Shown one piece after another: positions 17,522 to 25,258 of a stretch of DNA of 64,000 bases. The position numbers were made by a program, and so were the translations under genes. The notes under the pieces are model-generated. The model did no database searches. It worked only from the letters and a program-made list of their open reading frames with translations, and was not told the DNA's origin. Numbering within the stretch: the first letter of the stretch is position 1; every line of letters starts with the position of its first letter. The stretch comes from Thermoanaerobaculia bacterium (GTDB lineage Bacteria > Acidobacteriota > Thermoanaerobaculia > Multivoradales > Multivoraceae): NCBI GenBank assembly GCA_022822365.1, contig JAJEBV010000008.1:233524-297523 (forward strand), read 5' to 3'.

Positions 17522-18853
17522 TCAGGCCTTCGTCACTCCCGGCACGGCCACCGCGTAGCGGCCCTTCTTGTCCGGCACGGTCGGCGGGGCGGCGTCCCAG
17601 GCGTAGGTCTCGGGCTCGAGCGACTTGTCGGACTTGAGCGCTTCCTTCCAGGTGATCTTCTTGCCGGAGTAGGTCGCCATCCGGCCCATCACGGCCGTCA
17701 TCGTGGCAATGGCACCGTTCTTCGCCTCGTTGAAGGGCTTGTCCTCGCGGATCGCCTCGAACAGGCGGTCGTGCTCGACCTGGTACGGGCTCTTCTCGTC
17801 CTCCGGCTCGCGGTGGCTCCAGCCGCCCGGTGCCTCGATCAGGCCGGAGGCCAGGCTCGCCCGGCCCTTGCTGCCGTGGGCGTACTCGGCGACCTGGTCC
17901 CAGCAGTTCTGGATGTGCCGGCACTGGCTCAGCATCACCGCGCCGTCGTCGTAGGTGTACTCCACGAAGTGGTGGTCGAAGATCTCGCCGTGGTCGGGGC
18001 CGTTTCGCCACTGACGGCCGCCCTGGCCCTGAGCTTCGACGGGATGTCCTCCCTTGACCCAGTTGCCGACGTCGATGTTGTGGATGTGCTGCTCGACGAT
18101 GTGGTCGCCGCAGAGCCAGTTGAAGTAGTACCAGTTGCGCATCTGGTACTCCATCTCGGTCTGGCCGGGCTTGCGCGCCCGCACCCAGACGCCGGAACCG
18201 TTCCAGTAGACGCGGAGCGCGACGACGTCGCCGATCGCTCCGTCGTGGATGCGGTCGATCGTCTCGTTGTACATCGTGCTGTGGTGGCGCTGCAGTCCGA
18301 CGCCGACCTTGAGGTTCTTCTCCTTCGCGGCCTTGGCCGCCTTGAGCACCCGCCGCACGCCGGGCGCGTCGACCGCCACCGGCTTCTCCATGAAGACGTG
18401 CTTGCCCTGGTCGACCGCGTACTCGAAGTGCTCCGGCCGGAAGCCCGGCGGCGTCGCGTGGACGACGACGTCGACGCCGGAGTCGATCACCTTGCGGTAG
18501 GCGTCGAAGCCGACGTAGCGGTTCTCGGCCGGCACCTGCAAGCGCTTCCCGCCCTCGAACGAACCGTTCTCAGCCTGTTCGGCGAGGCGCGCGTAGCAGT
18601 TCTCGACGCGGTCCTCGAAGGCGTCGGCCATCGCCACGAGCTCGACCGGCCCGGAGGTCGCCAGCGCCTGCGCCGCGGCACCCGTTCCGCGGCCGCCGCA
18701 GCCGATCAGACCGATTCGGAGCGTCGCGTCGCCGCGGGCGCGCCCGACGTCCGTTGCCGTGTTTGCGGCAGCAGCGGCGCCGCCGCCGACTCCGCCCGCG
18801 AGCAGGGCCGCCGAGGCCCCGGTGATGAAACTGCGCCTGGAGGTTCCGTCCAT
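17522..18853 (-). CDS. Gfo/Idh/MocA family oxidoreductase, Tat-exported
   Basis: A 443-residue NAD(P)-dependent sugar-type oxidoreductase. A twin-arginine leader (TSRRSFITGASAALLAGG) precedes the Rossmann domain, which starts RIGLIGCGGRGTGAA. The family lysine is in FMEKPVAVD, and the C-terminal domain contains the histidine-rich CGDHIVEQHIHNIDVGNWV. Tat-exported members of this type are common in bacteria that degrade complex glycans, and several act on glycosides or 3-keto sugars, but the substrate here is unknown. The ATG at 18853 is preferred because GGGGAGA lies six bases upstream; the ATG at 18868 has no such site. TAGAGT at 18936-18941 (minus strand) is a plausible -10 with an ~80-base leader, divergent from the enoyl-CoA hydratase gene. 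Confidence 0.88.
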   Translation of the reverse strand: MDGTSRRSFITGASAALLAGGVGGGAAAAANTATDVGRARGDATLRIGLIGCGGRGTGAAAQALATSGPVELVAMADAFEDRVENCYARLAEQAENGSFEGGKRLQVPAENRYVGFDAYRKVIDSGVDVVVHATPPGFRPEHFEYAVDQGKHVFMEKPVAVDAPGVRRVLKAAKAAKEKNLKVGVGLQRHHSTMYNETIDRIHDGAIGDVVALRVYWNGSGVWVRARKPGQTEMEYQMRNWYYFNWLCGDHIVEQHIHNIDVGNWVKGGHPVEAQGQGGRQWRNGPDHGEIFDHHFVEYTYDDGAVMLSQCRHIQNCWDQVAEYAHGSKGRASLASGLIEAPGGWSHREPEDEKSPYQVEHDRLFEAIREDKPFNEAKNGAIATMTAVMGRMATYSGKKITWKEALKSDKSLEPETYAWDAAPPTVPDKKGRYAVAVPGVTKA

Positions 18854-18956
18854 GGTGTCTCCCCGCACCGCGAAGGTGCCGTCGTCGTCGATCCGTATCG
18901 GCGTATCGGCCGAGCCTTGTTCCCGTGGTCGCCATACTCTAGCGCGCCGCCTCCGC

Positions 18957-18962
18957 TACCAT
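18957..18962 (+). promoter_or_regulatory. candidate -10 of a leaderless promoter for the enoyl-CoA hydratase gene
   Basis: TACCAT (extended GCTACCAT), eight bases before the ATG at 18971. No Shine-Dalgarno sequence is present. Confidence 0.45.
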
Positions 18963-18970
18963 CCGCCGCC

Positions 18971-19762
18971 ATGCACGACCTCGAAACGCTCCGCTTCGAA
19001 CTCGCCGACAGCGTCGCCCGGATCACCCTGAACCGGCCCGACGCGGCGAACGCGATGAACCTGCAGATGACGAAGGATCTGCTCGAGGTCGGCATCGAGT
19101 GCGACGAGAACCCGGAGGTGCGGGCGGTGCTGCTGCGCAGCGAGGGTCGGATGTTCTGCGCCGGCGGCGACCTGGCATCGTTCGCCAAGGCTGGCGACGC
19201 GTTGCCGCGTGGTCTCAAGGAGATGACGGTCTACCTCCATGCCGCGATCACCCGTCTGGCGCGCGGGAGCGCCCCGGTCGTTGCCGCCGTCCACGGGCCG
19301 GCCGCCGGCGCCGGATTCTCCCTTGCCTGCGCGGCCGACCTTGTCGTCGCCTCCGAGCAGGCCCTGTTCACGATGGCCTACACGCGAGCCGGATTGACTC
19401 CGGACGGCAGCTCCACGTACTTCCTGCCGCGCCTCCTCGGACGCCACCGTGCGCTGGAACTGATCCTCACGAACCGCACCCTGTCGTCCGCCGAGGCCCA
19501 GGAATGGGGGATCGTCAACGAGGTCGTGCCGGCCGACGACCTGGACGCCCGCGCCGGGCAGCTCGCAAAACAACTGGCGGTCGGACCGACCTGGGCGTTC
19601 GGCGCCGCGAAGGAACTCGTCATGCGCTCCTTCTCCGAGGACCTGGAGTCCCAGATGGAGTTCGAGTCGCAGGCAATCGCCAATGCCGCACGAACCGAAG
19701 ACGCCGGCGAGGGCATTGCCGCCTTCTTCGAGAAGCGCCGAGCCCACTTCCGCGGCCGCTAG
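18971..19762 (+). CDS. enoyl-CoA hydratase/isomerase family protein (PaaG-like)
   Basis: A 263-residue crotonase-fold enzyme acting on acyl-CoA thioesters. The oxyanion-hole segment reads VVAAVHGPAAGAGFSLACAADLV, and the CoA-binding start is ITLNRPDAANAMN. At the second catalytic position the sequence is RAGLTPDGSSTYFLPRLLG, with aspartate rather than the hydratase glutamate. This is typical of PaaG-like isomerases, so isomerisation is as likely as hydration. The length is standard and the enzyme is cytoplasmic. It starts leaderlessly after TACCAT, and the SUMF1-domain gene follows within 26 bases. It may act with the acyl-CoA synthetase and IcmF in acyl-CoA breakdown, which is inference. Confidence 0.9.
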   Translation: MHDLETLRFELADSVARITLNRPDAANAMNLQMTKDLLEVGIECDENPEVRAVLLRSEGRMFCAGGDLASFAKAGDALPRGLKEMTVYLHAAITRLARGSAPVVAAVHGPAAGAGFSLACAADLVVASEQALFTMAYTRAGLTPDGSSTYFLPRLLGRHRALELILTNRTLSSAEAQEWGIVNEVVPADDLDARAGQLAKQLAVGPTWAFGAAKELVMRSFSEDLESQMEFESQAIANAARTEDAGEGIAAFFEKRRAHFRGR

Positions 19763-19787
19763 CAGCTTGCGCCAACGGAGCAGGTGC

Positions 19788-20924
19788 GTGTCGGTGCGCC
19801 GGCCTTCCGGCCGGCATCCGGCCCGGCTCCGCGCCTCGGCCGCGCTCACCGCGCTGCCTGCCCTGCTCGTCGCCGCGGTCCAGGAGCCGGGTGCCAGCCG
19901 CTATCCGGACCAGCCGGCGGGCAGGCCGCCAACCGTCGCCGTTCCGGCCGCGAACGCGGGCACCGAAGCGGAGATGCGGCCTTATAGCGAGCGGGTCGTC
20001 GGCGTCAGCGCAGAGGGCGGGGAACTCCGACTCGACATGGCGCCGGTTCCGGGCGGTGAGTTCCTGATGGGTAGCCCGGAAGGCGAGCCGGGACGAGGCG
20101 AACTGGAGTCACCCCGGCGCCGCGTTCGAGTCGGCGCGTTCTGGATGGCGGCCCATGAGACGACGTGGGACCTCTACCGCGTGTTCATGTTCGACACGGA
20201 CCGCGGCGGTGAGGAACCCGCCGCCCCCTGGGCCGACGCGGTAAGCCGCCCGACGCCGCCATACCGGCCGATGGACTTCGGCATGGGGGTCGAGGGCTTT
20301 CCGGCGATCTCGATGACCCAGTTCGCGGCCCGCCACTTCACGAAATGGCTGTCGATGAAGACCGGCCGCTTCTACCGCCTGCCGACCGAGGCCGAGTGGG
20401 AGTACGCCTGCCGGGCCGGCGCCGGGACGGAGTGGTCGTTCGGCGACGACCCGGCCGCGATCGACCGCTTCGCCTGGCACGCCGGCAACAGCGAACGGCG
20501 CTACCACGAGGTCGGCCGGCTCGAACCGAACGCCTGGGGCCTGTTCGACCTGCACGGCAACGTCGCCGAGTGGACGCTGGACGCCTACGCCGGCTACGCG
20601 GAACTCGGCGAGGTCGATCCACTCGTCGATCCGATCGCCTGGCCGACCAGGGAGTACCCGCGCAGCGTCCGCGGCGGTTCCTGGCGGGATGAACCGGCCG
20701 CCCTTCGCTGCGCCGCGCGGCGTGGATCGGACCTCTCCTGGAAGCGGATGGACCCCCAGCTCCCGCAGAGCGTCTGGTACCACACGAACGCGCGCTTCCT
20801 GGGCTTCCGCGTCGTCCGGCCGCTGGTTGAGCCGCCGGTCGAAGAACAGGAACGGTACTGGGCGCCCGACGTGGACTCGGTGCGCCGGATCGTCGAGCGC
20901 CAGCGGCGCGGCGAACGCGACTGA
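19788..20924 (+). CDS. SUMF1/formylglycine-generating-enzyme-like protein, exported
   Basis: A 378-residue protein with the C-type-lectin-like SUMF1 domain: MAPVPGGEFLMGSPEGEPG, FYRLPTEAEWEYACRAG, GLFDLHGNVAEWTLD, SVRGGSWRDEP and FLGFRVVRP, in the usual order. In true formylglycine-generating enzymes a CxxxxC pair follows the GGS motif; here the stretch GGSWRDEPAALRCAARRG lacks it, so sulfatase-activating chemistry is doubtful. The GTG at 19788 has GGAG seven bases upstream. The first residues (VSVRRPSGRHP) are encoded by a palindromic repeat, followed by a hydrophobic stretch (ASAALTALPALLVAAV), so a signal peptide is likely. Convergent with the Sb-PDE genes, with five bases between stops. 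Confidence 0.82.
   Translation: MSVRRPSGRHPARLRASAALTALPALLVAAVQEPGASRYPDQPAGRPPTVAVPAANAGTEAEMRPYSERVVGVSAEGGELRLDMAPVPGGEFLMGSPEGEPGRGELESPRRRVRVGAFWMAAHETTWDLYRVFMFDTDRGGEEPAAPWADAVSRPTPPYRPMDFGMGVEGFPAISMTQFAARHFTKWLSMKTGRFYRLPTEAEWEYACRAGAGTEWSFGDDPAAIDRFAWHAGNSERRYHEVGRLEPNAWGLFDLHGNVAEWTLDAYAGYAELGEVDPLVDPIAWPTREYPRSVRGGSWRDEPAALRCAARRGSDLSWKRMDPQLPQSVWYHTNARFLGFRVVRPLVEPPVEEQERYWAPDVDSVRRIVERQRRGERD
19789..19816. repeat. GC-rich palindromic element inside a 5' coding region
   Basis: A 28-bp unit containing GCCGGCC-TTCC-GGCCGGC. It is identical to bases 63088-63115, which lie in another gene and in another reading frame. It encodes the n-region of the SUMF1-domain protein signal peptide. 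Confidence 0.75.
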
Positions 20925-20929
20925 AGCTC

Positions 20930-22057
20930 CTACTCGGGGACCTTTACCGCGAGCTGCAGCGTCGGATGCGTCTCGGGCGCCACGAGCGCGTTCAGGACGG
21001 CGAACGACAACTCGAAGTCGGAGGCGTTCTCTCCCGCTACTCTGAACTCTGCCGTGCCGTGCGGTGGCAGGTTGATGACCGCGCCGCGATCATGGAAGCG
21101 TTGCGGGCCGACGCTCAGGAGATCGAACGTCGCATCGGACCGGTTCGACAGCGTCACCGCCAGTACAGTGCCCCGGAAACGCCTCACGTTCGACACTGTG
21201 ACGGCAGCTTCGAGCAGCGGAACCAGGACATCCTGCCGCCCGATCAGTTCGTTGTCCTTCCACGCCGCCGTTCGATTCGCCCGGAGTGCCTCGTGGATCG
21301 ACTCCGCCGTCCGCTCCTCGGCCAACACCAGGGTCGCCGTCCGGTGCCCGCCAGCGTGGACGTCGTAGTCCCAGTCGATCAGGCCGTGAATATCGCTCAC
21401 GCCGAGAATGGCGAGGTCGTGGTCGAGGGCGATCTGGAGCGCTTCCGCCGAGTACATTCCCGCGTTCGCAACTTCGATCCCCTGGAGCAGACCGTCGGCG
21501 ATCAACCGACGGTGCATGTCCGTGAGCCTGGCCACTCCGTCCCGGCTCTGCGGAATCCAGTTGGGGTGGTTCCAGAACACGAAGGCGTTCTGCCGGTTCG
21601 CTTCCCTGAAGACCTCCATCACGTCGTCCTTGAGCAACGCGTTGGCGTCGCTGAGGAACACGGCATTGCAATGGCCGGGCGGCATGTCCCGTGAGATCTC
21701 CGCACCGTTGACCACGATCACGCCGGGTGCCTCCGCGTCCGCGTACTCTGCCGCCACCGCGAACGCACGATTCCGGTCGGGGTGCGGGATGTCCGCGGCG
21801 AAGGGCTGGTACTCCAGGTGTTCGGTCACCGCGAGGAGAGCCAGACCGTCGCGCTCGGCCTCCTGGACCCGGATGATCGGCCAAACCGAGCCGTCCGAGA
21901 ACACGGAGTGCGTGTGCAGGTCGACGACGAGCGTACGGTAGCGGCCGACATCTGGAAACTCGATCGCGCGACTCTGCGCGCTGCCCGGTGGCGCCGAGGC
22001 CGCCGCGATCAGGGACATCGTCAGCGCGACACTGGCCCCGTGCGCCCGTTCGATCAT
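20930..22057 (-). CDS. Sb-PDE-like PHP-domain phosphodiesterase, exported (copy 1)
   Basis: A 375-residue exported metal-dependent hydrolase of the PHP superfamily. The signal peptide ends near PGSAQS (about 29). The metal-binding VDLHTHSVFSDGSVWP has H48 and H50; TEHLEYQPF, PHPDRN, VNGAEI, WNHPNW and LGVSDIHGLIDWDYD complete the metal site. The pattern resembles Sb-PDE from Sphingobium, which cleaves phosphodiesters during organophosphate breakdown; activity here is inferred. The C-terminal third is an all-beta domain ending in ETHPTLQLAVKVPE. The start ATG overlaps the stop of the paralogous upstream gene as ATGA. The two are a tandem duplication with very similar metal sites but differing middle segments. 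Confidence 0.82.
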   Translation of the reverse strand: MIERAHGASVALTMSLIAAASAPPGSAQSRAIEFPDVGRYRTLVVDLHTHSVFSDGSVWPIIRVQEAERDGLALLAVTEHLEYQPFAADIPHPDRNRAFAVAAEYADAEAPGVIVVNGAEISRDMPPGHCNAVFLSDANALLKDDVMEVFREANRQNAFVFWNHPNWIPQSRDGVARLTDMHRRLIADGLLQGIEVANAGMYSAEALQIALDHDLAILGVSDIHGLIDWDYDVHAGGHRTATLVLAEERTAESIHEALRANRTAAWKDNELIGRQDVLVPLLEAAVTVSNVRRFRGTVLAVTLSNRSDATFDLLSVGPQRFHDRGAVINLPPHGTAEFRVAGENASDFELSFAVLNALVAPETHPTLQLAVKVPE

Positions 22058-23250
22058 TCAGCGGAACTCGCCGCCGGCACTTCCACGCCCAACCGGAGGG
22101 TCGGGTGGGTCTCCGGCGCCGTAATGGCATTCAGCACCTCGAACGCCATCTCGAAGCTGGTCCGCGTCTCGCCGCTGATCGCCAGGTCCAGGTCGCTGTG
22201 CGGCTCGACCCGCATGGTCGACGGGGGACCATTGAACCGGTGGCCGCTGGTGACGCGCAGGTCGAAGGCGGCGTCCGACATGTTGGAGAGCCGGATGTCG
22301 ATCAGCTCGTCGCCGGCGCTTCGTTCGACCTTGGTCAACTGCAGCGACGCCTCGAGCAACGGCATGAGGGCATCCTCCCGGCCGATCAGCCAGTTGCCGA
22401 ACCAGGCGACGGTGCGGTTCGCGTGCAGCGCCTCCTTGATCGACTCGGCGCTCCGCTCCGCGGCGAAGACCAGCGTCACGGTCCGGTGGCCGCCCGCATC
22501 GGGCATGTAGTCCCAGTCGATCAGGTAGTGAACATCCGAAACGCCCAGGATCGCCAGGTCGTTGTCGAGGGCGATCTGCAGCGATTCCGCCGAGTAGAAG
22601 TCGCCGTTCGCCACCTCGATGCCGTGCAGCAGCCCGTCGGCGATGAGTTCCCGGTGCATGTCGGTCAGCTTGGCGACGCCGTCCGGGCGCTGGGCGGGCC
22701 AGTTCGGGTGATTCCAGAACACGAAGCCGTTCTGCCGGTTGGCCTCGTCGATCGCCTGCCGCGCCTGCCGCTCACTCGCCTCCTGCTCCTCGGGAGTCGA
22801 CGGCCGCAGCCGGGCCGGGTGTTCGCCCACAAGGAGGGGGTTCGCGTCCGTGATGAAGACGGCGTTCACGTGGCCCGGAGGCATGCTCCTGGTGATCTCC
22901 GCGCCGTTGACGACCATGACGTCCGAGCCGGACTCCGCAACGTACTCGCTGGCGACGATGTAAGAGCGGTTCCGGTCGGGGTGCGGGATGTCCTCCAGGC
23001 GCGGCTGGTACTCCAGGTGCTCGGTCACGGCCATCAGCGCGAGGCCGTCCCGCTCGGACTCCTGCATGCGGATGATCGGCCACACCATGCCGTCGGAGAA
23101 GACGGAGTGGGTGTGCAGATCGACCGCGAAGGTGCGGTAGCCGTCGACGTCGGGAAACTCGATCGCGCGCTCCTGCGCGACGGCGGGCATGGCCGCGGCC
23201 AACGCCGCGAAGGACAGCACCTGCATCCGGATGGCCAGTCGACTCCTCAT
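22054..23250 (-). CDS. Sb-PDE-like PHP-domain phosphodiesterase, exported (copy 2)
   Basis: A 398-residue paralogue of the following gene. It carries a signal peptide (VLSFAALAAAMPAVAQ) and the same metal-site motifs: VDLHTHSVFSDG (H46, H48), TEHLEYQP, IPHPDRN, VNGAEITRSMPPGH, FWNHPNW and LGVSDVHYLIDWDY. It differs by an insertion of about 25 charged residues (around HPARLRPSTPEEQEASERQA) absent from copy 1. The ATG at 23250 has an AGGAG site seven bases upstream and is preferred over a start at 23286. Its stop overlaps the ATG of copy 1, so both are translated from one message. Located 57 bases downstream of an ABC permease gene, so an organophosphate uptake role is possible but unproven. 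Confidence 0.82.
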   Translation of the reverse strand: MRSRLAIRMQVLSFAALAAAMPAVAQERAIEFPDVDGYRTFAVDLHTHSVFSDGMVWPIIRMQESERDGLALMAVTEHLEYQPRLEDIPHPDRNRSYIVASEYVAESGSDVMVVNGAEITRSMPPGHVNAVFITDANPLLVGEHPARLRPSTPEEQEASERQARQAIDEANRQNGFVFWNHPNWPAQRPDGVAKLTDMHRELIADGLLHGIEVANGDFYSAESLQIALDNDLAILGVSDVHYLIDWDYMPDAGGHRTVTLVFAAERSAESIKEALHANRTVAWFGNWLIGREDALMPLLEASLQLTKVERSAGDELIDIRLSNMSDAAFDLRVTSGHRFNGPPSTMRVEPHSDLDLAISGETRTSFEMAFEVLNAITAPETHPTLRLGVEVPAASSAE

Positions 23251-23307
23251 GGCGGGCTCCTCTCGGGTTGCGAAGTTCCGGGACAACGAGGAAGAGAATA
23301 GCCGGTG

Positions 23308-24282
23308 TCAGGAAACGGCCGCCGTGCTCCGGCGCCGCCGCCAGACGTCCGTCGCCACCGCCAGCAGAATGGCCGCGCCGGTGATGATCCGCTTCGTCGG
23401 CTCGCTGGCGCCGGCCTGGGCAAGCCCGGTCTGCAACACGGCGATCACCAGCACGCCGAGAAGCGTGCCCGTCACCGAACCCCGGCCGCCGAGCAACGAC
23501 GTGCCGCCGATGACGACCGCCGCGATCGCCGACAGCTCCATGCCGATCGCCGCGTTCGGATCGGCCGACTGCAGATAGCCGACCTGGCACAGCCCGGCGA
23601 CCGCCGCCAGGAACCCGGCGAGCGTGAACACCGCGAACTGGACGCGGGAGGGCCGCACGCCGCAACGGTGGAGCGCCGTGCGATTGCCGCCGACGGCGAA
23701 GACCCAGCGGCCGAAGGCGGTGCGCGAGAGGACGAACTGCAGCGCTCCGACCACCGCGAGCGAACCGACGAATGCGGCCGACAGCCCCAGGACCGGCACG
23801 TTGGCGCCCAGCGCGGCGACCCGGTCGCCGAGATAGCTCGTCCTCGACGCCGTCACCAGATAGGTCGAACCCCGGGCGATCTCGAGCATCCCGAGCGTGA
23901 CCAGGAACGACGGGATGGACCAGCGAGCGACCAGTGCGCCGTTGATCGCACCGCACAGCGCGCCGACGGCGAGCGCGGCCAGCGCCGCCACGATGAGGGG
24001 CAAGCCCTGATCGACCGTCAGGACGCCCAGCACGGCCGCCGCCAGGGCCAGCACGGAGCCGACGGAAAGGTCGATGCCGCCGGCGATCAGCACGAGCGTC
24101 AGGCCGGCCGACGCGATGACCAGGGGCGGCAACTGGTTCGCCAGCGTACGAAACGTGACGGCGGTCCAGAAGTGGTCCGTGATCAGGCCGAAGGCCACGC
24201 ACAGACCGAGGATGACCAGGACCAGTCCTCCCCGGTATCCGAGAGAGAACGAGCGGCGCCAGCCGGCAACGGCCAGCGTCAT
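23308..24282 (-). CDS. ABC transporter permease, RbsC/sugar type
   Basis: A 324-residue inner-membrane permease of the ribose/galactoside class (BPD_transp_2). Eight to ten hydrophobic segments are visible, and the signature GLTLVLIAGGIDLSVGSVLAL is typical, as are SIPSFLVTLGMLEIARG and AVVIGGTSLLGGRGSVTGTLLG. The ATG at 24282 gives the family length; a TTG at 24357 would add 25 non-hydrophobic residues. The cognate-type binding protein lies at 25259-26206 on the same strand, but a plus-strand methyltransferase gene sits between them, and no ABC ATPase (RbsA-like) is found in the window. The importer is therefore incomplete here. Sugar specificity is not predictable. Confidence 0.87.
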   Translation of the reverse strand: MTLAVAGWRRSFSLGYRGGLVLVILGLCVAFGLITDHFWTAVTFRTLANQLPPLVIASAGLTLVLIAGGIDLSVGSVLALAAAVLGVLTVDQGLPLIVAALAALAVGALCGAINGALVARWSIPSFLVTLGMLEIARGSTYLVTASRTSYLGDRVAALGANVPVLGLSAAFVGSLAVVGALQFVLSRTAFGRWVFAVGGNRTALHRCGVRPSRVQFAVFTLAGFLAAVAGLCQVGYLQSADPNAAIGMELSAIAAVVIGGTSLLGGRGSVTGTLLGVLVIAVLQTGLAQAGASEPTKRIITGAAILLAVATDVWRRRRSTAAVS

Positions 24283-24376
24283 CGGTCCGAACGCCCGGCG
24301 AGCATCGAGGCGAGGATACAGTCGCGGCTGGCTCGGAGAGCCCCGATCCGATGACAACGCCCCAGGGTTCCGCCTA

Positions 24377-25180
24377 GTGCGCTCTCTCGTTCGCAGGGTC
24401 CGCGGGGGCTCGAAGGCCGCCGCATACCGGCTGGCAAAGAGCCTCCTCCGCCGGTTCGGCTACGACTTCGAGGTCTTTCCCCGCTCGCGGCGAGACGCCG
24501 ACGCCGTGGCGAGCGCGGAGGAGGGCTTCTACCGTGAGTGGAACTCGCCGTCGCCCATCTGGGCGCCCTGGCTCGGCGAGCCCGACTTTCGGGAGGCCTA
24601 CGACGGCGTTGAGCCGTACACGGTGGTTTCAGGCGACCGCTGCCAGGTCCTCTACCGCCTCGGCCGACAGGCTCTGTCGGTGGCCGGCGATTTCGCCGAA
24701 TGCGGCGTGTACCGGGGAGGCACGGCGCTTCTCCTGTCGAGGGTCCTCGAAGGAAGCGGCAAGACCCTTCATCTCTTCGACAGCTTCGAGGGCCTCCCGG
24801 CGCCCGATCCGGAGAGAGATCCCGATCTCGAAGAAGGCGTCTTCAAGGCGACGTCCGCCCGGGACGTCGAGGCGCTTCTCGGCCGCTTCCCGGGGACTCT
24901 CGACATCCACGAAGGCTGGATCCCGTCGACGTTCCAGGGGCTCGAGGACTCTCGCTTCGCCTTCGTCCACATCGACGTCGATCTCTACCGTTCGACGCTC
25001 GACTGCCTCGACTACTTCTATCCGCGGCTTTCCGCCGGAGCGGTCGTCGTCTTCGACGACTACGGCTTCCCCGCTGCCCGCGGCGAGAAGGACGCCGTCG
25101 ACGAGTTCTTCTCCGGCCGGCCCGAGGCCCCGCTCGCCCTCCCCACGGGCCAGGCCATCGTGACGAAACTCCCTGCGTAG
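24377..25180 (+). CDS. TylF/MycF family class I O-methyltransferase
   Basis: A 267-residue SAM-dependent methyltransferase. The SAM-binding start is GDFAECGVYRGGTALLLSRVL, followed by LHLFDSFEGLPAPDP, which is diagnostic for TylF/MycF macrocin O-methyltransferases and relatives in polysaccharide and secondary-metabolite loci. The metal-binding and catalytic region reads FAFVHIDVDLYRSTLDCLDYFYPRL and then VVVFDDYGFPAARGEKDAVDEFF. The first 45 residues are basic. I take the GTG at 24377 as start; no clear ribosome site is visible, so the start is uncertain. The gene is inserted on the opposite strand between the two ABC importer genes and is followed by a composite palindromic repeat. Its substrate is unknown. 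Confidence 0.85.
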   Translation: MRSLVRRVRGGSKAAAYRLAKSLLRRFGYDFEVFPRSRRDADAVASAEEGFYREWNSPSPIWAPWLGEPDFREAYDGVEPYTVVSGDRCQVLYRLGRQALSVAGDFAECGVYRGGTALLLSRVLEGSGKTLHLFDSFEGLPAPDPERDPDLEEGVFKATSARDVEALLGRFPGTLDIHEGWIPSTFQGLEDSRFAFVHIDVDLYRSTLDCLDYFYPRLSAGAVVVFDDYGFPAARGEKDAVDEFFSGRPEAPLALPTGQAIVTKLPA

Positions 25181-25181
25181 C

Positions 25182-25255
25182 GGAGCCGGCCTTGCGGCCG
25201 GCGCGTCTTTCCGGCCGCCTGCGGCGGCGGCGGGTCAGAAGACCCGCGCACCCAG
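25182..25255. repeat. composite palindromic repeat: three hairpins in series
   Basis: Module A (25182-25205) has stem GCCGGCC/GGCCGGC with loop TTGC and is the exact inverse of 11911-11934. Module B (25215-25227) is CCGCC-TGC-GGCGG. Module C (25230-25247) is GCGGGTC-AGAA-GACCCGC, followed by GCACCCAG. Modules B and C (25213-25255) match 44791-44833 at 40 of 43 positions, with two of the three differences in loops. It lies between convergent genes. Confidence 0.8.
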
Positions 25256-25258
25256 TTC

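Noticed and set aside
21988..24354. Plus-strand frames opposite the Sb-PDE and ABC permease genes
   Set aside because: No motifs, and the opposite strand carries well-conserved enzymes; a shadow effect of codon bias.
24377..25180. ABC ATPase hidden between the RbsB- and RbsC-like genes
   Set aside because: The interval encodes a TylF-type methyltransferase on the other strand; no Walker A or ABC signature appears in any frame read.
25182..25255. Possible CRISPR or short tandem repeat array
   Set aside because: The hairpins are adjacent modules without regular spacers and recur singly elsewhere; no cas genes are present.
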